Source: Sphingopyxis lindanitolerans (GTDB lineage: Bacteria > Pseudomonadota > Alphaproteobacteria > Sphingomonadales > Sphingomonadaceae). Taken from it: 64,000 nucleotides of DNA. The notes below the pieces were generated by a model, which made no database searches, was not told the DNA's origin, and saw nothing but the letters and a program-made list of their open reading frames with translations. Positions within the stretch are counted from its first letter, which is position 1. Every line of letters starts with the position of its first letter. Below, one piece after another: positions 16,702 through 26,333 of the stretch. Location of the stretch: NCBI RefSeq assembly GCF_002993885.1, contig NZ_CM009578.1, positions 3,925,569 through 3,989,568 of the forward strand, read 5' to 3'. A program made the translations under genes and the position numbers.

Positions 16702-17613
16702 ATGGGAATGCTCGAAGGCAAGGTGGTCGCCGTCACGGGCGCCGGGCGCGCGGTAGGGCGGGCGATTGCCATTTGCTGCGCGGCCGAAGGTGCCTCCGTC
16801 CTGGTCAATGACCTCGGCAGCGGGGCCGCCGGCGAGGGCGCCGATCAGGGCCTTGCCCTCGACGTCGTCGCCGAAATCGAGGCCGCGGGTGGCCGCGCCA
16901 TCGCCAATACCGCCAGTATCACCGATCCGCAGGGGGCGGTCTCGATCATCGACGACGCTGTTCAGGCCTTCGGCCGGATCGATGGTGTCATCAACAATGC
17001 CGGCTTCTTGCGCGATTCGATCTTTCACCGGATGAACCAAGTCGACTGGAACGACATCATTGACGTCCATCTCAACGCCTATTTCGCCGTGTCGAAGGCG
17101 GCGGCTCCCCATTTCAAGGAGCAGGGGTCGGGAGCCTTTGTCCACATGACATCGACATCTGGCCTGATCGGAAATTTCGGTCAGGCGAATTATGCCGCGG
17201 CTAAGGCTGGTGTTATCGGTCTGTCGACCTCGATCGCGCTCGATATGCAACGTTTCGGGATCACGTCGAACTGTATCGCGCCCTTTGCGTGGAGCCGCCT
17301 GACCCAGACCATTCCGACCGATACGGAGGAACAAAAGCAGCGCGTCGCCCGGCTGATGGAAATGAAGCCCGAAAAGATCGCGCCACTCGCGGCATTTCTT
17401 TGTTCGGACCAGGCAAAGTCGGTGTCCGGCCAGATTTTTGGCGTGCGAAGAAATGAAATCTTCCTGTTCAGTCGTCCTCAGCCGATCCGGTCGGTGCATC
17501 ATGCCGCAGGCTGGACACCCGAAACCATTTCGGAGGTCATGCTTCCCTCGCTCCGCTCCAGCTTTCAGCCCCTGCAGCGTTCGGGCGAAGTTTTCAGCTG
17601 GGATCCTATTTGA
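16702..17613 (+). CDS. SDR family oxidoreductase, 3-hydroxyacyl-CoA dehydrogenase (MFE-2)-like
   Basis: 303 residues from ATG 16702, 8 bp after AGGGGAGA. TGAGRAVGRAIAICCAAEGA is the Rossmann Gly motif, NNAGFLRD the NNAG motif, and MTSTSGLIGNFGQANYAAAK carries the Ser and YxxxK catalytic residues. The C-terminal extension (about 60 residues after the usual SDR end, with GWTPETISEVMLP) is typical of the dehydrogenase part of peroxisomal-type multifunctional enzyme 2, which oxidises (3R)-hydroxyacyl-CoA. The next gene, 2 bp downstream, is a MaoC-type hydratase, so the two together equal the two halves of MFE-2 (established for that family; specificity here inferred). Confidence 0.87.
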   Translation: MGMLEGKVVAVTGAGRAVGRAIAICCAAEGASVLVNDLGSGAAGEGADQGLALDVVAEIEAAGGRAIANTASITDPQGAVSIIDDAVQAFGRIDGVINNAGFLRDSIFHRMNQVDWNDIIDVHLNAYFAVSKAAAPHFKEQGSGAFVHMTSTSGLIGNFGQANYAAAKAGVIGLSTSIALDMQRFGITSNCIAPFAWSRLTQTIPTDTEEQKQRVARLMEMKPEKIAPLAAFLCSDQAKSVSGQIFGVRRNEIFLFSRPQPIRSVHHAAGWTPETISEVMLPSLRSSFQPLQRSGEVFSWDPI

Positions 17614-17615
17614 TC

Positions 17616-18482
17616 ATGGCGATCGATGAGACCTTTCTGCTCGCCTATCCCCCGGTCGAGTGTCGGCGATCCTACAATGCGCGCGACACCATGTTGTACG
17701 CGCTGGGCTTGGGCGTCGGTGCGGACGACCCGCTTGATCCGCGCGCGCTTCGCTTTGTCTATGAAAAGGACTTGATGGCCCTGCCAACGATGGCGGTGGT
17801 GCTCGCGAGCCCGAGCGGTTGGCTCGCCGATCCCAGGCTCGGGATTGACTATATGCAGCTGCTACATGGCGAAGAGTCGCTGACTATCCACCGTCCGATC
17901 CCAGCCGAAGGCGACCTCAGCTCGGTAACGCGCATCGAAGCGGTTTTCGACAAGGGGCCGGGCCGCGGTGCGTTATTATATACCCGGCGCGAAATCCGCG
18001 ATTTCGAAAGCAGCGAGCCGTTGGCGACGATCGGGAGCAGCTATTTTCTAAGGGGTGACGGAGGTTTCGGCGGCCGGTCCGACGGTGCGCCGACTCCCTA
18101 CCCGACGCCAACAAGGCGGCCCGACGCGACGATCGATTTCAGGACGCGCACCGACCAGGCTCTTCTCTATCGTCTCTCGGGCGACCATAATCCGCTGCAT
18201 ATCGACCCATCGGTGGCTAAAAAGGCGGGGTTTGACCGCCCCATACTTCACGGTCTCTGCTCCTATGGGTTAGCCGGCCGCGCGATGGTCCATCTGCTCT
18301 GCGATGGAGATTCCGCACGGTTACGCCGTCTCGACGTGCGGTTCGCCAAGCCGGTCTTTCCCGGCGAGACGCTTCGGATCGCACTATGGCGGGAGGCGGA
18401 TGGCCGCGCGGCATTTGAAGTCATGTCGGTCGAGCGCGAGCTTGTCGTGCTTCGCAACGGTCTTGCCGAGTATCAAGGCTGA
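17616..18482 (+). CDS. MaoC-family 2-enoyl-CoA hydratase (double hotdog)
   Basis: 288 residues from ATG 17616, 2 bp after the SDR stop (TGATCATGG). The C-terminal hotdog carries the hydratase-2 motif YRLSGDHNPLHIDPSVAKKA, with catalytic Asp and His, followed by GFDRPILHGLCSYG. The N-terminal half (YNARDTMLYALGLGVG, LHGEESLTIHRPIP) is the second, degenerate hotdog. The length equals the hydratase region of MFE-2. It should hydrate a trans-2-enoyl-CoA to the (3R)-hydroxyacyl-CoA for the SDR upstream. Confidence 0.93.
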   Translation: MAIDETFLLAYPPVECRRSYNARDTMLYALGLGVGADDPLDPRALRFVYEKDLMALPTMAVVLASPSGWLADPRLGIDYMQLLHGEESLTIHRPIPAEGDLSSVTRIEAVFDKGPGRGALLYTRREIRDFESSEPLATIGSSYFLRGDGGFGGRSDGAPTPYPTPTRRPDATIDFRTRTDQALLYRLSGDHNPLHIDPSVAKKAGFDRPILHGLCSYGLAGRAMVHLLCDGDSARLRRLDVRFAKPVFPGETLRIALWREADGRAAFEVMSVERELVVLRNGLAEYQG

Positions 18483-18509
18483 AACCCGAACCGCGCGCGA
18501 TTGTCACAA

Positions 18510-18527
18510 GTTGACCAAATGGGACCC
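18510..18527. promoter_or_regulatory. CCAAATGG operator candidate (site T1) upstream of tetR
   Basis: GTTGACCAAATGGGACCC has the core CCAAATGGNAC found exactly at 30931 and, as CCATTTGGNAC, at 19436. It sits about 90 bp before the TetR start, where autoregulation would be expected. The match outside the core is partial. Confidence 0.4.
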
Positions 18528-18617
18528 GTCACCTAGCGTGAGCGCGCAAATATCCGCCGGTTTGACAGAAGCATTCCGGGATGATGCACGCAAAAACATC
18601 ATGGCAAGGTTTAGTCA

Positions 18618-19238
18618 GTGAAGCGGTCGGCTTTGACAAGGACATCCAACAGCGCAGGCAGCAAGACAAAGCGAGCGCTGGTTTTGAAAGCGATCGATTA
18701 TCTCTTCGCCAACGGCCTGCGTGACCAATCGCTGCGTTCGCTCTCCGCCGAACTCGGCACGAGTCACCGAGTTCTTTCCTATCATTTTGGTTCGAAGGAA
18801 GGATTTCTCGACGAGGTCATCAAGTCCTTTTTTCTTTCCTGGGTAGAGATTATTTCGGCGACCGATATCGAGAGCTGTCGCACCTCGTCAGAGGCACTGC
18901 TCCTCCTCTGGGACCGGATATCGCATCCCGACACCTTCATCTACTCGCGTATCGGTTTTGAACTGCTCGCCTGGCAGGAAGGGCAGCGCAGGATGAAGCA
19001 GCTATTGCCTCAAATCGTCTGGGCCGAGCCGTTCGAACGGATCAGTCTTCTTTCGAAGCTTAATCCCATCCGGACAGCGTCGGATGTCCGGGTGATGCAG
19101 ATTGTTATGCGCGGCTTGATCTATCAACTCGCCGCGACGGACGCGCCGGAGGAATGCCGTCGCGCCCTTATGGATTTTCTGGATTTGCGCGACCGGGCGC
19201 TATCGACGATTGCCGATGAAGGAAGCGGCGCTCCATAG
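18618..19238 (+). CDS. TetR family transcriptional regulator
   Basis: 206 residues from GTG 18618. The HTH region spans residues 18-65: KRALVLKAIDYLFANGLRDQ, SLSAELGTSHRVLSYHFGSK and EGFLDEVI, in the exact TetR arrangement. The C-terminal ligand domain (residues 70-200) is helical and unique in sequence, as usual. It is placed between the SDR/MaoC pair and the amidohydrolase gene on the same strand. The palindrome TTGTTCCAWWTGGTACA in front of the amidohydrolase and of the flavoprotein operon, with variants before this gene and the TonB receptor, is its likely binding site (inference). Confidence 0.9.
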   Translation: MKRSALTRTSNSAGSKTKRALVLKAIDYLFANGLRDQSLRSLSAELGTSHRVLSYHFGSKEGFLDEVIKSFFLSWVEIISATDIESCRTSSEALLLLWDRISHPDTFIYSRIGFELLAWQEGQRRMKQLLPQIVWAEPFERISLLSKLNPIRTASDVRVMQIVMRGLIYQLAATDAPEECRRALMDFLDLRDRALSTIADEGSGAP

Positions 19239-19430
19239 GTGAGCTAGCGGGCCCCGGCGATCGACGAGTCGGTTGACCCCAATCACAATTCGACGGGCGA
19301 AGACCTCGTCCCGTCAAGAACGGTCGCAACGACCAGCCCGCGCGCGCACCCGCTCAATTTCCATTTTCACGCCTCCGGTAGCCGTTGCGCGCGTCTCCAC
19401 GGCGCCTCGTGCCATCACCTGCGACAGGTC

Positions 19431-19448
19431 TTGTTCCATTTGGTACAA
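19431..19448. promoter_or_regulatory. Palindromic operator candidate (site T2) before the amidohydrolase gene
   Basis: TTGTTCCATTTGGTACAA is a near-perfect dyad (one mismatched pair) ending 59 bp before ATG 19508. It is 15/18 identical to 30926-30943 upstream of the flavoprotein operon. The rest of 19239-19507 holds no gene; a short C-rich open frame there has no ribosome-binding site. Confidence 0.6.
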
Positions 19449-19507
19449 AATGCTAGCTAGGCTTCCACAGGGTGCTAGCCCGAATGACCAATTGGAGGGA
19501 GAGTAAG

Positions 19508-20593
19508 ATGATCGATGATATGTTCGTGTTTAATGCGGTCGCGCACGCCTATAATATGGGCGACGACAATATCCCCAACTCGCACTATGCGAATCGCCTG
19601 CGCGACGGGCTTGTTCACCTTCATATGCGGCAGGGCGACTTCGCGATGGATGCGGCGGGGCAGTGCACCGACTGGCCGATCGAAGTGCTTGCGCGCTCAC
19701 TCTTCCTTGAAAGCGATTGCGACATGGCCGCGACGCATACGTTGCGTCTCGATTCCTGGTTCCACGATGGCCTTTGCCGCCGCGAAAAGACGATCGAGGC
19801 GGTCAATCGCTGGCCGCAGCGTTTCGTCGGCTATGTCGGGGTCGACCCGACGCTCGGTCTTGAAGTGTGCCTCGACGATCTCGACCAGCAACTCGACGAA
19901 ATGCCGACGGCGGTGGGCCTGAAGCTCTATCCGTCACAGGTCAATCCGCACCGCTCTTGGCGGATGGACGACGAAAGTCTGGCCTTCCCGTTGTTCGAAC
20001 GTGCCCGCAAGCGCGGCATCCGGACGGTGGCGGTCCACAAGGCCGCACCCTTCGGGCCGGTGCCGATCGCGCCGTTCCGCGTCGACGACATCGACCTTGC
20101 CGCCGACGCCTTTCCCGACATGGCGTTCGAAATCATCCACGCCGGTCTGGCCTTTACCGAAGAGACGGCGATGCTCCTCGCGCTCTTCCCGAACGTTTAC
20201 GCGAATTTCGAAGTGACGTCGGCGCTGATCAACACCAATCCGGCGCAGTTCGAAACGGTGATGGCGACCTTCCTGCGCCAGGGCGGCAGCGAAAAGATCA
20301 TCTACTCGGACGGTACGATGGTGCTGCATTCGCAGCCCATCCTCGAGAAGTTCCGCAATTACCGGCTGAAGGATGAAACGCTGGAGAAATTCAACATCCC
20401 GCAGATTACCAACCAGGATATCGCAAACATCCTCGGGCTCAACTATGCGAAGATACTTGGTGTCGATGTTGACCAAGCGAAGGCCGCGATTGCCGACGAT
20501 GAATTCGCGCGCGAGCGGGCGCGCACGGGCATTCAGGAGCCCTTCTCGAACTGGCGCGCGCATCTTGCCGACACGAAAATGGAGATTGCGTGA
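19508..20593 (+). CDS. Amidohydrolase 2 family protein (COG2159-type)
   Basis: 361 residues from ATG 19508, behind GGAGGGAGAG. The fold markers of metal-dependent amidohydrolase/decarboxylases are recognisable: FVGYVGVDPTLG, AVGLKLYPSQVNPHRSWRMD, AVHKAAPFGPVPI with a metal-ligand His, FEIIHAGLAF with another His, and the late Asp in IIYSDGTMVL. The N-terminal H-x-H pair is altered (NAVAHAYN keeps one His). Relatives decarboxylate or hydrolyse cyclic or dicarboxylic intermediates of ring degradation. Its stop overlaps the start of a DUF59 gene (TGATG), so the two are translationally coupled. Confidence 0.82.
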   Translation: MIDDMFVFNAVAHAYNMGDDNIPNSHYANRLRDGLVHLHMRQGDFAMDAAGQCTDWPIEVLARSLFLESDCDMAATHTLRLDSWFHDGLCRREKTIEAVNRWPQRFVGYVGVDPTLGLEVCLDDLDQQLDEMPTAVGLKLYPSQVNPHRSWRMDDESLAFPLFERARKRGIRTVAVHKAAPFGPVPIAPFRVDDIDLAADAFPDMAFEIIHAGLAFTEETAMLLALFPNVYANFEVTSALINTNPAQFETVMATFLRQGGSEKIIYSDGTMVLHSQPILEKFRNYRLKDETLEKFNIPQITNQDIANILGLNYAKILGVDVDQAKAAIADDEFARERARTGIQEPFSNWRAHLADTKMEIA

Positions 20594-21015
20594 TGTCGCT
20601 TATTCGCGCCGAGGTCGAGAAGGCGCTGCACACGGTCTATGACCCGTGCAGCATCGCTTCGCAGTCGCCGGTTTCGGTGATCGACATGGGAATGGTGAGC
20701 GGCCTCGACCTGGATGGCGATGCGGTTCATTTAAGGTTGCTGCCCACAAATCTGGGATGCACGCTGGTCCCCAGCATCATGATCGCTATCGAGGAGGCGC
20801 TGGCCGCCATGCCAAGCGTGGGTTCGGTATCGATTTCGATTGACAAGGAAACGCATTGGTCGCCCGATCAGATGAGCGAGCGCGGTCGTGAGATGCTTGG
20901 CCGGCGCCGCGCGCAAGCGCAGGCGCGGTTCCCGGTCCAGTCGAAGCAGTGGATGCTTCCCGGCCAGGAGGAAGCGCGCCGTCAAAGGCTGGAAATGAAA
21001 CGCAAGGCCGTTTGA
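20593..21015 (+). CDS. DUF59/MIP18-type metal-sulfur cluster assembly protein
   Basis: 140 residues from ATG 20593. VEKALHTVYDPCSIASQSPV then VIDMGMVSGLDLDGDAVHLR and PTNLGCTLVPSIMIAIEEAL follow the DUF59 pattern, including the conserved Cys after the third strand (LGC). PaaD of phenylacetyl-CoA epoxidase and SufT are known members; they help insert Fe or Fe-S centres into client enzymes. The C-terminal 45 residues (SERGREMLGRRRAQAQARF, then a Gln/Glu-rich tail) are an extension beyond the domain. Coupling to the amidohydrolase suggests that this enzyme is the client, or that both serve the same oxygenase; this is inference. Confidence 0.83.
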   Translation: MSLIRAEVEKALHTVYDPCSIASQSPVSVIDMGMVSGLDLDGDAVHLRLLPTNLGCTLVPSIMIAIEEALAAMPSVGSVSISIDKETHWSPDQMSERGREMLGRRRAQAQARFPVQSKQWMLPGQEEARRQRLEMKRKAV

Positions 21016-21020
21016 AGTCC

Positions 21021-21055
21021 GCTCATCCGGCGCGGTAGGTGGGCGCCGGATGAGC
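21021..21055. terminator. Strong hairpin between convergent genes
   Basis: GCTCATCCGGCGC (21021-21033) and GCGCCGGATGAGC (21043-21055) form a perfect 13-bp stem with a 9-nt loop, 5 bp after the DUF59 stop and before the end of the minus-strand acyl-CoA dehydrogenase. There is no T-run, but it is the obvious bidirectional terminator. Confidence 0.7.
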
Positions 21056-21113
21056 GTGAGGGGTCGGCGGCCCCCGTTCGGGCCGAGGTGCGTACCGTCG
21101 TTGCCCTGGCCAT

Positions 21114-22210
21114 TTATCTTACACCAAGACCGCGCGCGATGATCCCGCGCAATATCTTACGCGTACCTCCACGCAGCGTGAAGGATGGCGCCGCGAGCAG
21201 GGTCGAACCGACCAATGCTGCCAGCGCGTCGGGTGATGAGGGCGATGGCTCCAGCGCAAAAATCTGACGGGCGATTTCTGGAACTTCCTGTTCCAGTGCG
21301 GTGCCGACGTCCTTGACCAACGCACCCTGAACCGTTGGATCCTTGCCCTGCCGGATCATTTCGGCGATCGAGGCCGACAGGTGGCGCAGCACTGCAACAT
21401 GCGACACGATCCGGCCGATCGCGCGCCGCCGCTCCTCGGTCGGTTCATCGCGGACGCGCCGCACCAGTTCGTCGATGATCGCGAAGGACGACAGGAAGCG
21501 GCCGGGTCCGCTGCGCTCGTTCCCCATTTCGCCCGAAACTTGGGTCCAGCCATTCCCGCGCGTACCAACAAGCATCGCCTCGGGCACGAAAACATCGTCG
21601 AAATGGACTTCATTGAAGCTGTGCGATCCCGTCATGTCGACGATCGGTCGGAACTCCACACCGGGCCATGCGAAATCGACGAGCAACTGGCTGAGTCCGG
21701 CGTGCCTGTGGCCGGCTCGCCGTCGGTCCGACAAAGGACCATGATATAATGGCTGAGATGCGCGTTGGTGGTCCAGATTTTCGTCCCGCTTAGGCGATAA
21801 CCGCCATCGACTGGCTTCGCGCGCGCCTTGATCGATGCGAGATCGGATCCAACGCCGGGCTCGCTGAGACCGATCGCGACATAGCATTCGCCCGCCGCGA
21901 TTCCCGGGAGCACCATTTCGCGCTGATATTCGCTGCCATGACTCAGAAGCAGCGGCCCGATCTGGCGGTCAGCAATCCAATGCGCGCCGACCGGCGCTCC
22001 GGCCGCCAGCATTTCTTCGACTACGACATAGCGTTCAGTCGCCGTCCGCTCGCCGCCGCCATAGGCTTTGGGCCACGTCATACCGATCCAGCCGCGCGCG
22101 CCGATCTTGCGGCTGAAGGCGGGATCGGCATGGGTCCAGCTGATATATTCGCCGGTCGCCCGCGCCGCACTCAACTCCTGCCGGAGGAAGGCGCGAACCT
22201 CGTCGCGCAA
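21114..22210 (-). pseudogene. Acyl-CoA dehydrogenase with internal frameshift
   Basis: The N-terminal part is read from about 22210 (ALRDEVRAFLRQELSAARAT, GMTWPKAYGGGERTATER, LSEPGVGSDLASIKARA, GTKIWTTNAHLSHYIMVLCR). Near 21710 the coherent reading moves to another frame (AGLSQLLVDFAWPGVEFRP, GNERSGPGRFLSSF) and runs to the stop at 21114-21116. Joined, it gives about 365 residues, a normal length with C-terminal GGTRKILRGIIARGLG. The start is also unclear: a TTG at 22210 is the first usable codon and no ATG lies in frame after the upstream stop. It is either a real lesion or a sequencing error; the partner gene upstream is intact. Confidence 0.85.
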
Positions 22211-22249
22211 GGCTTCGGCTTCGGGTGTCAGTACAGGACGCGGCCGCCA

Positions 22250-23305
22250 TCACGCGACACCTCCGTGGCAGGTGATGAGGGTCCATGGCCCTTCGGGCTC
22301 GTCGAGGCAGGCTTGCCCGACGATATCGTGCCATTGGGCCTCACTGCCGCACTCTTCCCGCCACGCGAGAATACGCCTACTATAGAGGTGCAGATCATAT
22401 TCGCCAGTAAAGCCGATGGCGCCATGCACCTGATGCGCGACATGTGCCGCCAGTGCTGCGGCCTCTCCGACACGCGCCTTGGCCATCGCCACAGTGACCT
22501 GTCCCCCAGGCACGAACAACGCGTGCGCCGCCATGTCAGCGGCGGCGCGACACAGCGCGGCTTGCCCGGCAAGGACGGCCAGATTTTGCTGGATTGCCTG
22601 GAATTTTGCGATCGGGCCATCAAACTGCTGGTGTTCGCTGGCAAAGATGAGCGTCATATCGAGCAGGCGCTGTGCTGCGCCGGCAATCATCACGGTGCGG
22701 AGCACCGCGGCGGCGGTGTGCACCGCGGAGCGACCCTGGTCCATATCGCCCACGGAACTCGCCGGTAGAATAGTTGCGAAGCTGATGTGATCGCGCGGCT
22801 CGCCAGCCAGATTGCAGCCTCCGACAATCGAACAGCTGCCGACGGGAAGGGCGATAATTTTCGGCTGGGCATCGATCTCCGCCGTCAGGATAATTGTCGT
22901 GGCGCTGCGCGCCCATGGAATGCGCGCGGCGTTGCCTTCGACGAGCCAGCCGTCCCTTTTTTGTTCCTTCCGGAGATGGGTAAGGTCGGACGGTGCAAGG
23001 ATGGCCGGACCACTCGGAGCCGAAAGCCCTGCTCGGGACAGCAGCGCCGCGCCGAGCATGGCTTCGGCGAGTGGTAGCGGCACCGCCCAGTAGCCGGCGA
23101 GCCACAGCGTGTCCGCAGCGTCGGGATATGCGATCCCGAGTCCGCCCTGTTCCTCCGCGATCAGCGCCTGGAACAGGCCGAGTTGATCGATGGCCCCCCA
23201 GCCGTCGGCAAGCCATTCGCCACGTGAACCGCGTCGCACCGTATCGCTGTCAAAAGCCTCGCGCACGACCCGCTCTGCGGCTTCGAAGAAGGGCGATGCG
23301 GACAT
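22250..23305 (-). CDS. Acyl-CoA dehydrogenase-like protein (probable small/beta partner subunit)
   Basis: 351 residues from ATG 23305. It is shorter and more diverged than typical acyl-CoA dehydrogenases. It keeps the N-terminal helix bundle (EEQGGLGIAYPDAADTLWLA) and the C-terminal HQVHGAIGFTGEYDLHLYSR, but the middle beta domain lacks the T-E-P-x-x-G-S-D motif. Paired acyl-CoA dehydrogenases with one FAD-binding and one reduced subunit are well known from steroid side-chain degradation (ChsE1/ChsE2-type heteromers), and this gene directly precedes a full-type dehydrogenase (frameshifted) on the same strand. A heteromeric dehydrogenase for a bulky acyl-CoA is the best reading. Confidence 0.85.
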   Translation of the reverse strand: MSASPFFEAAERVVREAFDSDTVRRGSRGEWLADGWGAIDQLGLFQALIAEEQGGLGIAYPDAADTLWLAGYWAVPLPLAEAMLGAALLSRAGLSAPSGPAILAPSDLTHLRKEQKRDGWLVEGNAARIPWARSATTIILTAEIDAQPKIIALPVGSCSIVGGCNLAGEPRDHISFATILPASSVGDMDQGRSAVHTAAAVLRTVMIAGAAQRLLDMTLIFASEHQQFDGPIAKFQAIQQNLAVLAGQAALCRAAADMAAHALFVPGGQVTVAMAKARVGEAAALAAHVAHQVHGAIGFTGEYDLHLYSRRILAWREECGSEAQWHDIVGQACLDEPEGPWTLITCHGGVA

Positions 23306-23422
23306 CAGCGACGCTCGCCTGCGCCGAAACGGCGTCTATCTTGCGTCATCTTTCCTCCAAAGCATTGGGGCCGCTTTGGGCGCTTAGAACAGGGTGGGCA
23401 CGTTGTACAACATAGAGAATCA

Positions 23423-23442
23423 TTATCTCCTATTGTGAATTA
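23423..23442. promoter_or_regulatory. Operator candidate (site I3) between divergent ACAD and CaiB operons
   Basis: TTATCTCCTATTGTGAATTA shares TTAT, the central C and GTGAAT-A with site I2. It lies in the 273-bp non-coding divergent region 23306-23578, 118 bp from the dehydrogenase start and 137 bp from the CaiB start. The surrounding 23400-23460 is AT-rich, as expected of a promoter. Confidence 0.45.
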
Positions 23443-23578
23443 TGAGAAAATTGATACATCGACTTCGGAGGCTCCGGCTAACGGCAGATTCAAGGGGCCG
23501 GCAATTCGCTGATCGAGCGTCCTCGTCGGTGCCGACAAAAGGGAGCGGGCACGACAAAGGTCGAGATAGGAGCCGCGC

Positions 23579-24706
<1,128 letters not shown>

Positions 24707-24754
24707 TCGCGACCGGCAAAGGTTGAACGAAAACAAAATGCGGGAGATGCGGTA

Positions 24755-26314
24755 ATGAGCAACGCTGGTCCTTTTCACGAATTTACGGGGCGCGATCTGC
24801 CGTGGCTTGTTGACTGGCAAGCCAGTCTGCGACCCGACAAGATCTTCCTGGTTTGGGAACCGGTCGATGGAGCACCGCAAAGCTGGACATATGCCGCGTT
24901 CGCCGAAGAGACGCGCGCCTATGCGGCCGGATTGGCGGCGCAAGGCATCACGGCCGAGGACACGGTCGTCATCCACATGGGCAATTGCCCCGAATTCCTG
25001 TTCGCCTGGCATGCCTGCGCGCGCATCGGCGCGTTGGTCGTGACCACCAACACCGGGTCGTCGGTCGATGAGCTCGGCTTTTTTCTGGAACACAGCCGCG
25101 CCGTCGCGGTCCTGACCGAGCCTCGCTTTCTTCCGGTGGTGCGCGATGCGGGCGCCGTGTTGCGTTGGATTGCCTGCATGGAGGGAGCCGATGAGCAAGA
25201 TGCCGGTGATTACCGCTTGCTGCCCTTCTCGGCATTGCGCGGCGATGATGCCGTGGCACCGCGACGCGACGCCGAGCCGCTCCGCCTCGGTAGCGTCCAA
25301 TATACATCGGGGACGACGTCTCGACCAAAGGGTGTCGTCTGGACGCATGCCAATGCGCTGTGGAGTGGCCGGACAACTGCTGCGCACCTCGGCCTCACTG
25401 CCGAGGACATCACCCTCATTCACCTCCCGCTGTTCCACACCAACGGGCTCGGCTATTCGCATATGTCGACGCTTTGGTCGGGCGGGACGATCGTTCTGAC
25501 GCCGGGATTTTCGGCGAGCCGCTTCTGGGACATCGCCATACGAAACTGTTGCACCTGGGTGTCGCAGATCGGCTTTACGCTGAACGCGCTGATCTCCCAG
25601 CCTTGTCCGGCCGAACACAGCGTCCGTTTCTTTTCCAGCGGGTCGGGCGGTACCATCTGCCAGGATAATTGGGGCATATCCCAGATTTCCTGGTACGGTT
25701 CGACCGAGACGGTTTCCCAGAATTGCCACAGCGACTGGCGCTTGCCCGAGGCGCCAGGCAGCATGGGCCGGGCGGCGCACGAATATGAACTGTCTATCCG
25801 CGACGAGGCCGACCGCGAAGTTTCCTTTGGCGAACGCGGCCGGCTGTGGGTCCGCGGGCTTCGCGGTCTTTCGCTATTCGCCGGCTATCTACACGACCCG
25901 GCGGCGACCGATGCCGCCTTCGACGCCGACGGCTTTTATGACACGGGTGACGAAGTTACGCCGCGCGCCGACGGCGAGATATTCTACGCTTCGCGCGCGA
26001 AGGATATGTTGAAAGTCGGTGGCGAAAATGTCGCCGCGCTTGAAATCGAGACGGTCATCATGGGCGTGGCCGGCGTGCGCGAAGTCGCCGTCGTCGGTAA
26101 GCCGCATCCTCTCTATCAGGAAGTGCCGGTGGCTTTCGTCGTCGCGCACAGCAACGATGCCGGACTCGCCGCGGCGATCGAGGCGCATTGCGCGGATAAG
26201 CTGTCGAAGTTCAAGCGGCCATGGGAAGTCCGGGTGATCGATGAATTACCCAAGGGCTTGCTCAGCAAGGTGTTGAAGAAGAAATTGCGCGTGATGGCGG
26301 CGTCTGAAAGCTGA
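24755..26314 (+). CDS. AMP-dependent acyl-CoA synthetase/ligase
   Basis: 519 residues from ATG 24755, GGGAGATGCGG upstream. The P-loop YTSGTTSRPKGVVWTH is at about 183-198, followed by HLPLFHTNGLGYS, the A5-like segment SWYGSTETVSQN, DTGDEVTPRADGEIFYASR (A7/A8 hinge) and the C-terminal catalytic Lys in LPKGLLSKVLKKKLR. It activates a carboxylic acid to its CoA thioester via an acyl-adenylate. In this cluster it is the entry point into CoA chemistry. The length is that of fatty-acid or crotonobetaine/carnitine-type ligases; substrate unknown. Confidence 0.93.
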   Translation: MSNAGPFHEFTGRDLPWLVDWQASLRPDKIFLVWEPVDGAPQSWTYAAFAEETRAYAAGLAAQGITAEDTVVIHMGNCPEFLFAWHACARIGALVVTTNTGSSVDELGFFLEHSRAVAVLTEPRFLPVVRDAGAVLRWIACMEGADEQDAGDYRLLPFSALRGDDAVAPRRDAEPLRLGSVQYTSGTTSRPKGVVWTHANALWSGRTTAAHLGLTAEDITLIHLPLFHTNGLGYSHMSTLWSGGTIVLTPGFSASRFWDIAIRNCCTWVSQIGFTLNALISQPCPAEHSVRFFSSGSGGTICQDNWGISQISWYGSTETVSQNCHSDWRLPEAPGSMGRAAHEYELSIRDEADREVSFGERGRLWVRGLRGLSLFAGYLHDPAATDAAFDADGFYDTGDEVTPRADGEIFYASRAKDMLKVGGENVAALEIETVIMGVAGVREVAVVGKPHPLYQEVPVAFVVAHSNDAGLAAAIEAHCADKLSKFKRPWEVRVIDELPKGLLSKVLKKKLRVMAASES

Positions 26315-26333
26315 CTCGCGGCGGTCGGGAAGC

